Assembly: GCA_001828295.1 (NCBI GenBank)
Contig: MHYI01000073.1
Coordinates: forward strand, 6,077-19,685
From: Planctomycetes bacterium RBG_16_41_13
Lineage (GTDB): Bacteria > Planctomycetota > Brocadiia > Brocadiales > Brocadiaceae
DNA: 13,609 bases
Direction: 5' to 3'
In this document: one piece after another, positions 1 through 7,262 of the stretch
Position numbering within the stretch: the stretch's first letter is position 1
Layout of the letters: each line of letters starts with the position of its first letter
The notes under the pieces: generated by a model
What the model was told of the DNA's origin: nothing
Databases searched by the model: none
Seen by the model: the letters and a program-made list of their open reading frames with translations, nothing else
Position numbers and translations under genes: made by a program

Positions 1-478
1 CACCGATTGACATCTTTGCTGTGTTTACAACAAAATCGGCCGTCTTATCGTAGAATGGTTTTCTTTTTCCCAAAAGATACCGGACCTCCTGATATTCCCC
101 ATAATTTGTCAGGCCAGGTCTTTTGGTGGTTGAGGTAATGTCTCCTTTTATTCGTTTATACAGAGTATCAACATCCGCTTCCAGAAGAATGGCAACGCCG
201 CACTTTTTCATCCTGTTCACATTTTCCTCTTTAAGAACCACTCCCCCGCCGGTGGCAATAACCGTGTTATTTTGCAAACACAATTCAGCAATTACGTCCG
301 ATTCTATTTCCCGGAATTTTCCTTCGCCGCTTTCTTCAAATATGTCTTTTATGGTTTTTCCTTCTTTTTGCTCCAAATACTCGTCCGCATCAATATATTT
401 CCTATTTAGTCGTTGCGCGAGTATTTTGCCTACAGAAGTTTTTCCGGCGCCCCGAAAACCAATTAAAAAAATGTTCAA
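1..478 (-). CDS. aroK: Shikimate kinase, 3'-truncated by window edge
   Basis: Shikimate kinase phosphorylates shikimate at the 3-OH with ATP in the cytoplasm. The frame shows the P-loop GFRGAGKTS (residues 7-15), the shikimate-binding acidic pair in IDADE (about 29-33), FRE with the binding arginine near 57, the TGGGVV loop (76-81) and the lid arginine in KRPGL (about 119-123). A total of 159 codons is visible and the family is usually 165-180 aa, so only the extreme C-terminus is missing. The start is inferred as TTG at 478: an in-frame TGA lies just upstream, no ATG or GTG precedes the P-loop, and AGGAG sits a few bases before the TTG. It lies 97 bp downstream of aroDE on the same strand and probably shares its transcript. 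The family call is very secure; the TTG start is well supported but inferred. Confidence 0.95.
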   Translation of the reverse strand, partial: MNIFLIGFRGAGKTSVGKILAQRLNRKYIDADEYLEQKEGKTIKDIFEESGEGKFREIESDVIAELCLQNNTVIATGGGVVLKEENVNRMKKCGVAILLEADVDTLYKRIKGDITSTTKRPGLTNYGEYQEVRYLLGKRKPFYDKTADFVVNTAKMSIG

Positions 479-531
479 TCCTGCTCCTCATAAATACGTT
501 TATTATCAATGAACATTAAACAGACGTCCAT
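475..531 (-). CDS. Possible 18-aa leader peptide coupled to aroK
   Basis: A short frame reads MDVCLMFIDNKRIYEEQD and then TGA. Its ATG at 531-529 follows an AAGGAA Shine-Dalgarno-like run. Its stop shares bases with the TTG start of aroK (the sequence TTGA), the classic layout for translational coupling. No similarity to a known leader peptide is recognised and the codons give no obvious attenuation signal. It may be a chance ORF; the case rests on the ribosome-binding site and the exact stop/start overlap. Confidence 0.3.
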   Translation of the reverse strand: MDVCLMFIDNKRIYEEQD

Positions 532-574
532 ATTCCTTACTTCAGTATGAAAAAACTCAGCATCAAACGTATTT
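492..574. repeat. 10-bp inverted repeat flanking the aroDE-aroK gap
   Basis: AAATACGTTT at 492-501 is the exact reverse complement of AAACGTATTT at 565-574. The two arms enclose almost the whole aroDE-aroK spacer, one arm lying directly after the aroDE stop and the other close upstream of the aroK ribosome-binding site. In RNA they could form a stem with a loop of about 63 nt. A role in aroK translation or mRNA processing is speculative; ten AT-rich base pairs could arise by chance. Confidence 0.35.
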
Positions 575-575
575 G

Positions 576-2060
576 CTAGGCCTTGTATGCAATATTTTCT
601 ATTATATCCAGAGGTGGTTCTGTATTAGTCCACAATCTAAACTGCGCTGCTGCCTGGCGAATAAACATAGGCATCCCCCCCACCGTTTTACAACCTGTTT
701 CCTTTGCATCTTTTATTAATTTCGTTTCGGAGGGATTGTAAATAGTGTCAAAAACAATCATATTTGGCTTCAAAAGTTTTCTATCAACGGGCGTCTCATT
801 TATTGAGGGATACATACCCACCGGCGTTGCATTAACGAATATGTCCGTTTCCAAATTTTGCAGATCTTTCTTATTGGTAAAGGAGCAACCGACTTCTCCG
901 GCAAGTGATTGCATGCGTGTTTGATTTCTACTAACGAGTGTAATATCGGCGCCATACATTTTTAACCCAAAGGCAATCGCACGTGCAACGCCCCCTGCTC
1001 CAATAATAGTAACATGCTTGTTTTTAAAACAAGCATCCGCTGCTGTATGATCAGACACATTCGCAACTTCTGCGAGTACGGTAATGGCAGCTTCCAAATC
1101 AGTATTAAAACCTATCAAGCGATTATTTTTATTTACCACAGTATTTACCGCACCAATCTTTTTGGCAATCGGATCCGTGTCATCAAGGTAATTTATTATC
1201 GATTCTTTATGAGGAATAGTAACGCTATACCCTGAAATATTTAATTTTTTAAATTCAGAAATAAATCTGCCAATTTCATCCACTTTAAAAGGAACATAAA
1301 CACAATTCATGCCCATTTCTCTAAAAAGTGCATTATGAATCATGGGACTAATACTGTGAGAAACAGGATTGCCAATTAAACCATACACTGCGGTATGCTT
1401 GTTTTGGCTTTTAATATGATACATATTCAAAAGTTCTTCGATATTGATTTGGCCTGGAGCGGATTCTTTTCCTTTCTGAAGTGATGCAAAAGTCAGATAA
1501 CTGCCAAATATTTTATATAATATACGGCTGATTATTCCGTATTCACCCATACAAAATGAAATCATGGGTATTTTTGACTGCAGAAGAAGCTGGTATATTT
1601 TAATATTATCAGTTATTGAATTAGCATGGGTAACAATCTTTACAATATCAGCGCCACTCTGGCAAAGTTTATTGTATATTTCCAAAAGATTTTCAGGGGT
1701 TTCCTTGAAATTATGATAAGAGACAATTATTTTTGTTTTGCTGCCGGCAAACAGGGCATTTCCGTTTTTTTTAACGTTCCGTAAGCTGTCATGTTCTATA
1801 TCCACATAATCGGCTTGCAGTTGTATTGCCTGTTTCAGCAAATGGAGTCGTTCTTCTTCGGTTCCTCTGAATTCCCCCCCTTCCCGAACCGGCCGGTTTG
1901 TGACGATAACAGGCTTCGTACATTTTTCCAGTATTTGCCGTAAATTCAAATCATGAATGTAATCAATGCGCAACTCGACAGCATCGGCAATTTTTGATGC
2001 GCATTCCATGTCGCGGATGGCATCGTTATTATTATTTGCAACTATTGGCACACAGATCAT
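576..2060 (-). CDS. aroDE: Bifunctional 3-dehydroquinate dehydratase (type I) / shikimate dehydrogenase
   Basis: This 494-aa fusion carries two consecutive shikimate-pathway enzymes. Residues 1 to about 212 are a type I (Schiff-base) dehydroquinase with ELRID (29-33), SYHNF with the catalytic histidine 116, and KIVTHA with the imine-forming lysine 141. Residues from about 222 onward are NADP-type shikimate dehydrogenase: GNPVSHSISP (230-239), PHK with catalytic lysine 285, GAVNT (303-307), GFNTD with aspartate 321, the Rossmann loop GAGGVAR (354-360), VNATPVGM (409-416) and the terminal GGMPMFIRQAAAQF. The ATG lies 4 nt after the leuA stop with no convincing Shine-Dalgarno, so translation is probably coupled to leuA. 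Such aroDE fusions are known from plants, chlamydiae and some planctomycetes. Both active sites look intact. Confidence 0.96.
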   Translation of the reverse strand: MICVPIVANNNNDAIRDMECASKIADAVELRIDYIHDLNLRQILEKCTKPVIVTNRPVREGGEFRGTEEERLHLLKQAIQLQADYVDIEHDSLRNVKKNGNALFAGSKTKIIVSYHNFKETPENLLEIYNKLCQSGADIVKIVTHANSITDNIKIYQLLLQSKIPMISFCMGEYGIISRILYKIFGSYLTFASLQKGKESAPGQINIEELLNMYHIKSQNKHTAVYGLIGNPVSHSISPMIHNALFREMGMNCVYVPFKVDEIGRFISEFKKLNISGYSVTIPHKESIINYLDDTDPIAKKIGAVNTVVNKNNRLIGFNTDLEAAITVLAEVANVSDHTAADACFKNKHVTIIGAGGVARAIAFGLKMYGADITLVSRNQTRMQSLAGEVGCSFTNKKDLQNLETDIFVNATPVGMYPSINETPVDRKLLKPNMIVFDTIYNPSETKLIKDAKETGCKTVGGMPMFIRQAAAQFRLWTNTEPPLDIIENIAYKA

Positions 2061-2064
2061 GGGT

Positions 2065-3570
2065 TTATTTTGCAGCCACTTTATTTATTGCATTTAAATA
2101 GGCTTTTGCGCTCGCCTCAATGATGTCAGTGCTTACCGCACGGCCTTTCACATTCTTCCCGTGTATATCAACATTTACGTAAACCTCGCCCATGGCATCC
2201 TTTCCACTGGTAATAGCCTGAATATGATAATCAAGCAACTTGCCTGAAATTCCCGTGGCAAGATCAATAGCCTTAAAAAGTGCGTCTATGGGGCCGTCGC
2301 CTATTGTCGCATTATCTGCCACACTTCCATCACTCAATCTGATCCGAACGCCTGCGGTTGGCACAACATTTGGCCCGCAGCTAATGCTTAAACTTTCTAA
2401 CTGGAAAATGTGAGGAATTTCCATCTTTTCCGTATCGATAATAGCTTCTATTTCTTCATCAAATATCTCTTTTTTCTTGTCAGCAAGCCGTTTGAATTCT
2501 TCAAAAGCCTTTTCAAATTCAATCTCCGTCAAATCATACCCCAACTCCTTAATTCTTTCTTTAAAAGCGTGCCTGCCTGATAATTTCCCCAACACGATTT
2601 TTGTTTTCTGGAGTCCAACATCTTCAGGATGCATAATTTCGTATGTGGTTCTCTCCTTGAGTACGCCATCCTGATGGACGCCGGATTGATGCGCGAACGC
2701 ATTTTCGCCTACAATTGCCTTATTCCTCTGAACACGCATCCCCGTTAACACACTCACAAGCCGGCTTGAATTTGTTAATTCCCTTGTTTTGATGCGAGTT
2801 GAACAGCCATAGTAATCCTGACGTGTTTTTATAGCCATAACGACCTCTTCCAGAGCGGCATTCCCTGCCCGTTCCCCCAATCCATTAATGGTACATTCCA
2901 CTTGTTTTGCGCCTGTTTTTACCGCCGCCAATGAATTAGCCACTGCCAAACCAAGATCATTATGACAATGTACGCTTAAAACAGCTTTGCTGATATTCTT
3001 TACCTTTTCTTTTAATCCGGTAATTATTGACGCATAATGTTCTGGCACTGCATAACCAACAGTATCGGGTATATTAACGGTTGTAGCGCCTGCTTCAATA
3101 ACAGACTCAACGACCTGGGCAAGAAAATCCATCTCCGTGCGGGAAGCATCCTCCGGAGAAAACTCTATATCCTCAACAAATTTTCGGGCATAGGTAACAG
3201 CCTTCACTGCCAAATTAATTATTTCATCTTTTGCTTTAAGCAATTTGTATTTTCTGTGAATCTCGGAAGTGGCGAGAAAAATATGCATCCGGGGCCTTTC
3301 CGCTTTTTCCAATGCCTTTGCCGCACTGTCTATATCCTTTTCCATTGCACGGGCAAGTGCAGCAATGGAAACTCCGCGAATTTCCTTTGCTATATTGCTC
3401 ACGGACTGAAAATCGCCCGGAGACGCCATCGGAAAGCCCGCTTCAATTACGTCAACATTTAACAATGCCAACTGTCGTGCTATCTGCAGCTTTTCCCCGA
3501 TATCAAGACTGGCGCCTGGCGACTGTTCCCCATCACGCAAAGTTGTATCAAAAATAATGATATTATCCAT
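2065..3570 (-). CDS. leuA: 2-isopropylmalate synthase
   Basis: LeuA condenses acetyl-CoA with 2-ketoisovalerate, the committed step of leucine synthesis. The 501-aa length matches the family. The HMGL-like TIM barrel is marked by [13 protein letters not shown] (7-19), the metal-binding HCHNDLG (201-207), GLGERAGNA (230-238) and [11 protein letters not shown] (292-302). The C-terminal third from about residue 385 matches the LeuA allosteric leucine-binding dimer domain, so feedback inhibition is expected. The related citramalate and homocitrate synthases remain a small possibility, but length and motif spelling favour LeuA. The ATG at 3570 is preceded by AAAGGA at a suitable distance. It heads the leuA-aroDE-aroK run. 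No T-box or leucine-rich leader is evident in the 120 bp upstream. Confidence 0.95.
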   Translation of the reverse strand: MDNIIIFDTTLRDGEQSPGASLDIGEKLQIARQLALLNVDVIEAGFPMASPGDFQSVSNIAKEIRGVSIAALARAMEKDIDSAAKALEKAERPRMHIFLATSEIHRKYKLLKAKDEIINLAVKAVTYARKFVEDIEFSPEDASRTEMDFLAQVVESVIEAGATTVNIPDTVGYAVPEHYASIITGLKEKVKNISKAVLSVHCHNDLGLAVANSLAAVKTGAKQVECTINGLGERAGNAALEEVVMAIKTRQDYYGCSTRIKTRELTNSSRLVSVLTGMRVQRNKAIVGENAFAHQSGVHQDGVLKERTTYEIMHPEDVGLQKTKIVLGKLSGRHAFKERIKELGYDLTEIEFEKAFEEFKRLADKKKEIFDEEIEAIIDTEKMEIPHIFQLESLSISCGPNVVPTAGVRIRLSDGSVADNATIGDGPIDALFKAIDLATGISGKLLDYHIQAITSGKDAMGEVYVNVDIHGKNVKGRAVSTDIIEASAKAYLNAINKVAAK

Positions 3571-3690
3571 AACATCCTTTTGCCAATATAATTAAATGAG
3601 ACCTTCGGAGGTTTTTGTTTTTTACACTAGACGTAATACATAGGATAGGAGACGAAGCATGTGCCGTTTGAATGTCCTCTCCCTTAATTA

Positions 3691-3954
3691 TTAAAAATTA
3701 TCAATCAATTTATGTGTCCCTATAAAATAAAGCTTGAAAATATTACCCTCTTGTTTAAAGACACAACGATAGCCCTTGTCAACATAAAATTCCCGGAAGT
3801 CCGTACCTTCAAGTTTGTGCATCTGTAATGAATTATGCTTTGGGTTGTCTTTCAGACAGGTTAATAGTTTCTTAAACTTCTTCTTTATCTCTTTAGGCAG
3901 ACTGTCGTACTGCGGGAAAAATTCAGGTTCTACGGCAATAAGGTACTTGCTCAC
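3691..3954 (-). CDS. RelE/ParE-superfamily toxin (mRNA interferase-like)
   Basis: This 87-aa protein has the RelE-type pattern: an N-terminal strand followed by LPKEIKKKFKKLLTCLKDNP helices, then the LEGTDFREFYVDKGYRCVFKQEGN strand core and a terminal strand KLYFIGTHKLIDNF. RelE-family toxins cleave mRNA on the ribosome, with basic residues in the strand core doing the work; candidates here are the arginines in FREF and YRCVF. The start overlaps the antitoxin stop by 4 nt (ATGA), so expression is coupled. The toxin family is clear from the fold pattern, but the specific subfamily and activity are not determined. It is intact, with no frameshift. Confidence 0.82.
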   Translation of the reverse strand: MSKYLIAVEPEFFPQYDSLPKEIKKKFKKLLTCLKDNPKHNSLQMHKLEGTDFREFYVDKGYRCVFKQEGNIFKLYFIGTHKLIDNF

Positions 3955-4220
3955 TCCTTTAGTTCCTTTATAAATTTATCTACCTTATACGTCTTGAAAT
4001 TACCCGCCTTAAAATTCTCATCAGCATTTTTAATCTTTTCCTGTACTTCGGGTGTCCAAAAGTACGACTGTGAACGTGGTACACTTACTACAGGCTCCAA
4101 TACAATCCTACCCCTGTCTATCTTATAAACCAGCCTGTCCCCCTCTTTGATATTCAAAAAATCCCTTATTTCCTTTGGTATTGCAATTTGCCCTTTAGAT
4201 GATATTGTCAACACCTTCAT
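3951..4220 (-). CDS. AbrB/SpoVT-MazE-type antitoxin
   Basis: The 89-aa protein begins with a textbook swapped-hairpin AbrB DNA-binding domain: ISSKGQIAIPKEIRDFLNIKEGDRLVYKIDRGRIVLEP (about 6-43). The C-terminal half, rich in lysine, glutamate and phenylalanine, is the expected toxin-wrapping segment. It is the first gene of a two-gene unit with the RelE-like toxin. AAGGGA precedes the ATG. Antitoxins of this kind normally autorepress their promoter, and a 15-bp palindrome lies over the candidate -35 about 40 bp upstream. AbrB-type antitoxins are more often met with MazF or PIN toxins, so this RelE-type partner is a less standard pairing. Confidence 0.85.
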   Translation of the reverse strand: MKVLTISSKGQIAIPKEIRDFLNIKEGDRLVYKIDRGRIVLEPVVSVPRSQSYFWTPEVQEKIKNADENFKAGNFKTYKVDKFIKELKE

Positions 4221-4235
4221 ATTCCCTTATCTCCA

Positions 4236-4271
4236 ATTATAAATTAATGGTACATGGTAAGAATATCTTAC
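4236..4271 (-). promoter_or_regulatory. Toxin-antitoxin promoter with overlapping palindromic operator
   Basis: Read on the minus strand, TATAAT (4241-4236) lies 16 bp from TTCTTA (4263-4258), a good -10 with a weak -35. The -35 is buried in the perfect inverted repeat GTAAGA-N3-TCTTAC (4257-4271). A palindrome on the -35 of an AbrB antitoxin gene is where an autoregulatory operator would be expected. The motifs are seen; the binding is inferred. Confidence 0.5.
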
Positions 4272-4366
4272 AATACTACCGCTTCCAATTCCACCATTAC
4301 TTTTTATTTTATCCGGAAAGTTATAAGAAACAAAGACAGACACAAACAAAAAATAAATGAATTCCC

Positions 4367-4394
4367 TTGAATGCCTTGTAAATACCGCTAAAAT
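4367..4394 (+). promoter_or_regulatory. Candidate promoter for the TPR gene
   Basis: TTGAAT and TAAAAT are separated by 16 bp. They would give a transcript starting near 4401 with a leader of about 105 nt before the ATG at 4507. The rest of 4221-4506 is very AT-rich and shows no gene. The region is divergent from the toxin-antitoxin promoter. Confidence 0.4.
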
Positions 4395-4506
4395 CAGAGC
4401 TAGTAATTAAAATTTAAAGACACCAAAACACATTAAAAATATTGATACATTCCTCCTGTAAATTTTAAAACATTATTTTTAAATTTAATTTTTCCCTTAA
4501 AAACCA

Positions 4507-6213
4507 ATGAACATTAAAAAATATTTCTGTGTTGCTTACCTTCTTCTTTTTTTTCCGATAGCATGCAGTTCTTCTTATGACACAAAGGATAAAAAAAACG
4601 CAAAGGAAGGATATCTTAGTTCAATCGCCGGTAAATTTTCCGGCGGTGTATCAGCAAATGAACATAAAACTTTAGGTATTACCTACTTCAAAAAAGGCAT
4701 GACCGAGGAAGCCATTGACGAATTTAATTTTGCATTACAGGGTATCCGGCAAGATGGAGAATTGCACCATTATTTAGGCAAGGCGTACTTCGAAATTAAT
4801 CAACTTAGTAAAGCAATGAATGAACTAAATAATGCCATCTCTTACTACGACAAATCTAACTTTGTTGGAAAAGCAGAGGCATACAACGACCTGGGTCTTG
4901 TATACAAAAAGAAAAATGAATATACAGAGGCATTTTCCGCTTTAAAAGAGTGCCTGAAATTAAACCCTTCTATGGCAGAAGCATACTATAATATGGCGCT
5001 TTTATACCTTGAAACAAACAAAATCAATGAGAGCTTTGAGTATTTAAATAAAGCAATCAAGCTCGATTCAAACAATCCTGATTTTCATTTTAGCCTGGGA
5101 CTTGCATTTTACAAAAAAAACATGCCGGAAAAAGCGCTTACAGAGTTTCAAAAAACACTTGATTTGAATCCCAGGGATGCAGAAGCACACAATTACTTAG
5201 GTATTATTTACTATGAGATGAACGAAATCGAAAAAGCCATCTCTTCACACCAAACTGCTGTCAAATTAAAAAATAATTACACAGACGCCTATAACAACCT
5301 GGGTATTGCACTCTTTGCACATAATAATTTAAACGAGGCAAAAGATGCTTTTGAAACCGCTCTGAAACTAAGCGCGGATTTTGCCGAAGCACACTATAAC
5401 CTTGGATTAATTTTGACTAAAGAAGGCAACTCAAAAGAAGCCATAGCATCGCTTGAAAAGGCAATAGCAATAAGCAATGCCATTGCCCCCGCACATTTTA
5501 AACTTGGAGAAATCTATACAGAAATTAACCTGCCGGACAAAGCTTTATCCGCATATGAAAGCGCCTTTTCCGATGACCCCTGGTATGAAGAAGCGTATTA
5601 TAATTATGGTGAACTGGCCGCTGAAATTGGTGATGTAGACAAATCTATCCGTGCATGGAAAAAGACTATAGAAATAAATCCAACAAACACAGACGCATAC
5701 TTTAATCTGGGTGTTGCGCTTTATAATAACGGAAAGATTGATAATGCTATTTCCATGTGGTCAAAGGTGCTTGAAACAAATCCTGATGATAATACTACAT
5801 TGAATAATCTCGCGGACGCTTACGAAGCCAAAGGCAGTATCGACAAAGCGATAAAAACATGGGAAAAAATTATCGAAGACTACCAGGATAACCCATTGAT
5901 ATATTACAAATTAGGAAATGCATATGCGAAGAAGAATAGGTATGATACGGCCCTTGCCTGTTGGGAACAAGCGGTCATTATTGACCCGGATTTCGTGAAC
6001 GCCTATTTCAATTTAGGGAAAACCTATAAAAAACTCGGGCGGCAGGATGAGGCAATTGAGGCATTTTCAAAAATAATTGATATTGACCCTGATGATGTTG
6101 ACGCACACCACAATTTATGGCTCCTTTACAAAGAAAAAGGCATGGATCTGGAAGCTCAAACTGAACTGAGAATCTACAACAGGCTGAAGTCATTGAGAGC
6201 GGAAGAAGAATGA
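4507..6213 (+). CDS. Large TPR-repeat protein, probable lipoprotein
   Basis: The 568-aa protein starts with a basic-hydrophobic signal (MNIKKYFCVAYLLLFF) ending at FPIAC, so Cys20 could be lipidated; the proline at -3 makes the lipobox imperfect. From about residue 50 to the end the chain is almost nothing but tetratricopeptide repeats, about 15 units of 34 residues with the W/L-G-Y-A-F-A-P pattern (for example EAYYNMALLYLETNK, DAYFNLGVALYNNGK, NAYFNLGKTYKKLGR). There is one longer unit near residues 85-123. No catalytic domain is present, so it is most likely a protein-interaction scaffold in the cell envelope. The partner is unknown. No Shine-Dalgarno is visible before the ATG, but the signal peptide supports this start. 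It appears monocistronic. Confidence 0.85.
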   Translation: MNIKKYFCVAYLLLFFPIACSSSYDTKDKKNAKEGYLSSIAGKFSGGVSANEHKTLGITYFKKGMTEEAIDEFNFALQGIRQDGELHHYLGKAYFEINQLSKAMNELNNAISYYDKSNFVGKAEAYNDLGLVYKKKNEYTEAFSALKECLKLNPSMAEAYYNMALLYLETNKINESFEYLNKAIKLDSNNPDFHFSLGLAFYKKNMPEKALTEFQKTLDLNPRDAEAHNYLGIIYYEMNEIEKAISSHQTAVKLKNNYTDAYNNLGIALFAHNNLNEAKDAFETALKLSADFAEAHYNLGLILTKEGNSKEAIASLEKAIAISNAIAPAHFKLGEIYTEINLPDKALSAYESAFSDDPWYEEAYYNYGELAAEIGDVDKSIRAWKKTIEINPTNTDAYFNLGVALYNNGKIDNAISMWSKVLETNPDDNTTLNNLADAYEAKGSIDKAIKTWEKIIEDYQDNPLIYYKLGNAYAKKNRYDTALACWEQAVIIDPDFVNAYFNLGKTYKKLGRQDEAIEAFSKIIDIDPDDVDAHHNLWLLYKEKGMDLEAQTELRIYNRLKSLRAEEE

Positions 6214-6544
6214 AGCATTCATAGTCTTCTTTGGTCACAAATAGTCATGAAATCACTCCTTAGACGGCGTCCATTCCGTGTAGAACGAGAATTTTCCCCG
6301 TAGCAGCATGTTCCGGACAAAGGTTTCGCACCACTTCATTCCTCGAAATGGCAATTACAGGTAAAACGCTTTTAACCTCTTTTTTGTCTTGACTTATCTA
6401 TTAGGGTTTATATAATAAGCCGGATTTTTCTTAAGGTGTTTCGTCGATAGTCCGATAATTTAAATTAGCCTTGAAAGGTAACCTATTATCCTACCGGATA
6501 TTTACCCTCAACCTTTTTAACAGAACGTAAAGGAGAACAGTTCT
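6214..6544. other. Intergenic region and leader upstream of the 133-aa secreted protein
   Basis: There is no convincing gene here. Directly at the TPR stop codon, GAAGAAGAATGAAGCATTCAT and the following CTTCTT could fold into an interrupted hairpin, but it has no U-tract, so it is at best a weak terminator. The segment 6230-6380 shows nothing recognisable. A strong promoter lies at 6389-6416 and a roughly 120-nt leader follows. The leader contains small dyads such as CCTTGAAAGG and AGGTAACCT near 6470-6485, but I could not match it to c-di-GMP, cobalamin, T-box or other known riboswitch cores. Confidence 0.5.
6389..6416 (+). promoter_or_regulatory. Near-consensus sigma-70-type promoter
   Basis: TTGACT (6389-6394) and a perfect TATAAT (6411-6416) are separated by 16 bp, the best promoter match in the window. 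Transcription should start near 6423, leaving about 120 nt before the ATG at 6545. The strength suggests the small exported protein downstream is abundantly made. Confidence 0.65.
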
Positions 6545-6946
6545 ATGAAAAAACGTAAATTTTTGTTTATTTTACCTATGGTTGGTGTATTGATTATATC
6601 GCTTGTGTTATCCCTCAAGGCGGGCACGGAGGGAGAAAAAGACCTCACGAATAGCGTTGAGAATGCTTGTAGTAAAAGGGGGTCTATTTATGGCACGGTA
6701 GTATATTTTCAATCCTGTTATATGTCATACATGCAGGCTGCCCAGGTACAACTGAAAGGGAAAAATACAGGGATAAAAAAGAATGTTAATACAAGTAGTA
6801 ACGGTAAATTTGAATTTGATGATTTGAAAGAAGATACTTATAAATTGACGGTAGAAAAGAAAAATTTTAAAAATTCAAAGGCTACCGTAAAATTGAAAAG
6901 CGGCAGGGCAAAATTTACCGAAATAGAGCTCGAATCCAAAAAGTAA
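6545..6946 (+). CDS. Small exported protein with carboxypeptidase-regulatory-like beta domain
   Basis: The 133-aa protein has a signal peptide (MKKRKFLFILPMVGVLIISLVLSLKAG). Residues of about 46-132 follow the prealbumin-like/CarboxypepD_reg pattern: GSIYGTVVY, then VQLKGKNTG, then NTSSNGKFEFDDLKEDTYKLTVEKKNFK, and a terminal strand. Such domains are small beta sandwiches found in surface and adhesive proteins, and here it is the only domain. Cys42 and Cys58 could form a disulfide. AAAGGAG at 6529-6535 is a strong ribosome-binding site. It is monocistronic, bounded by a strong promoter and a clear terminator. The specific role is unknown; a structural or binding role outside the cytoplasm is the reasonable inference. 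Confidence 0.78.
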   Translation: MKKRKFLFILPMVGVLIISLVLSLKAGTEGEKDLTNSVENACSKRGSIYGTVVYFQSCYMSYMQAAQVQLKGKNTGIKKNVNTSSNGKFEFDDLKEDTYKLTVEKKNFKNSKATVKLKSGRAKFTEIELESKK

Positions 6947-6977
6947 ATAACCCGGGGATTTCATTTACCCGTTAAAT

Positions 6978-7027
6978 AAAACGCATAAGTCTAATTTAAA
7001 ATTAATAAATTGGCTTATGCGTTTTTT
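6978..7027 (+). terminator. Intrinsic terminator
   Basis: AAAACGCATAAG (6978-6989) pairs with CTTATGCGTTTT (7014-7025), the uridine run continues to 7027, and an inner stem CTAATTT/AAATTGG extends the helix. It ends the transcript of the 133-aa protein. The A-tract on the other side means it could also work on the minus strand, but no minus-strand gene approaches. Confidence 0.85.
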
Positions 7028-7032
7028 TGTAA

Positions 7033-7089
7033 GTATATGTACTCAATCAGATTGAAACCACTGGTTTCAATCTGATTGAGTATATATAC
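7033..7089. repeat. Long near-perfect palindrome (28-bp arms)
   Basis: The arms 7033-7060 and 7062-7089 are reverse complements around the single base C7061, with one G-T mismatch (7039/7083) as the only departure. The core arm contains ACTCAATCAGATTGAAACCA. It starts 6 bp after the terminator. No ORF lies inside, no target-site duplication is visible, and it has no uridine tract, so it is not simply a second terminator. It could be a miniature mobile element remnant or a structured-RNA element. A CRISPR array is excluded because there is only one copy. Confidence 0.85.
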
Positions 7090-7262
7090 CGAAGAAAGGA
7101 AATATGAAGAAGGCAGGCGCTTAAAATAAGGATTTTGTTGAAATCTTTACGGAAAAGTGGATATAACAAAATATATTTATTGTATACTAGGGAAAATTTA
7201 ATAGTAAATCAAACCAGTATAAACAACAAAATATCCGGGAAAAGAGAGAAAAGGAGCAGGAA
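7090..7262 (+). promoter_or_regulatory. Upstream region of the 121-aa secreted protein
   Basis: TATACT at 7183-7188 is a plausible -10, but only a poor -35 (TGGATA, 19 bp away) accompanies it. This would give a leader of about 68 nt. AAGGAG at 7251-7256 is the ribosome-binding site. A 6-codon ATG frame with an AAGGAA site near 7104 is too short to call. Nothing else is recognised here. Confidence 0.3.

Noticed and set aside
123..512. 129-codon plus-strand open frame
   Set aside because: It lies antisense to aroK, whose minus-strand frame has every shikimate kinase motif.
3601..3625. Plus-strand terminator ACCTTCGGAGGT followed by a T-run
   Set aside because: No plus-strand gene reads into it (leuA is on the other strand) and the stem is only 4 bp.
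3571..3690. T-box or leucine attenuator before leuA
   Set aside because: There is no T-box core and no leucine-codon-rich leader peptide in the 120 bp.
6008..6238. 76-codon minus-strand frame over the TPR 3' end
   Set aside because: It is antisense to well-formed TPR repeats and has no recognisable protein features.
6246..6303. 18-codon frame MKSLLRRRPFRVEREFSP between the TPR gene and the promoter
   Set aside because: It has no ribosome-binding site or context supporting translation.
7033..7089. CRISPR repeat, because the arm contains GATTGAAAC typical of some repeat ends
   Set aside because: There is a single copy, no spacers, and no cas genes; the symmetry is a full palindrome.
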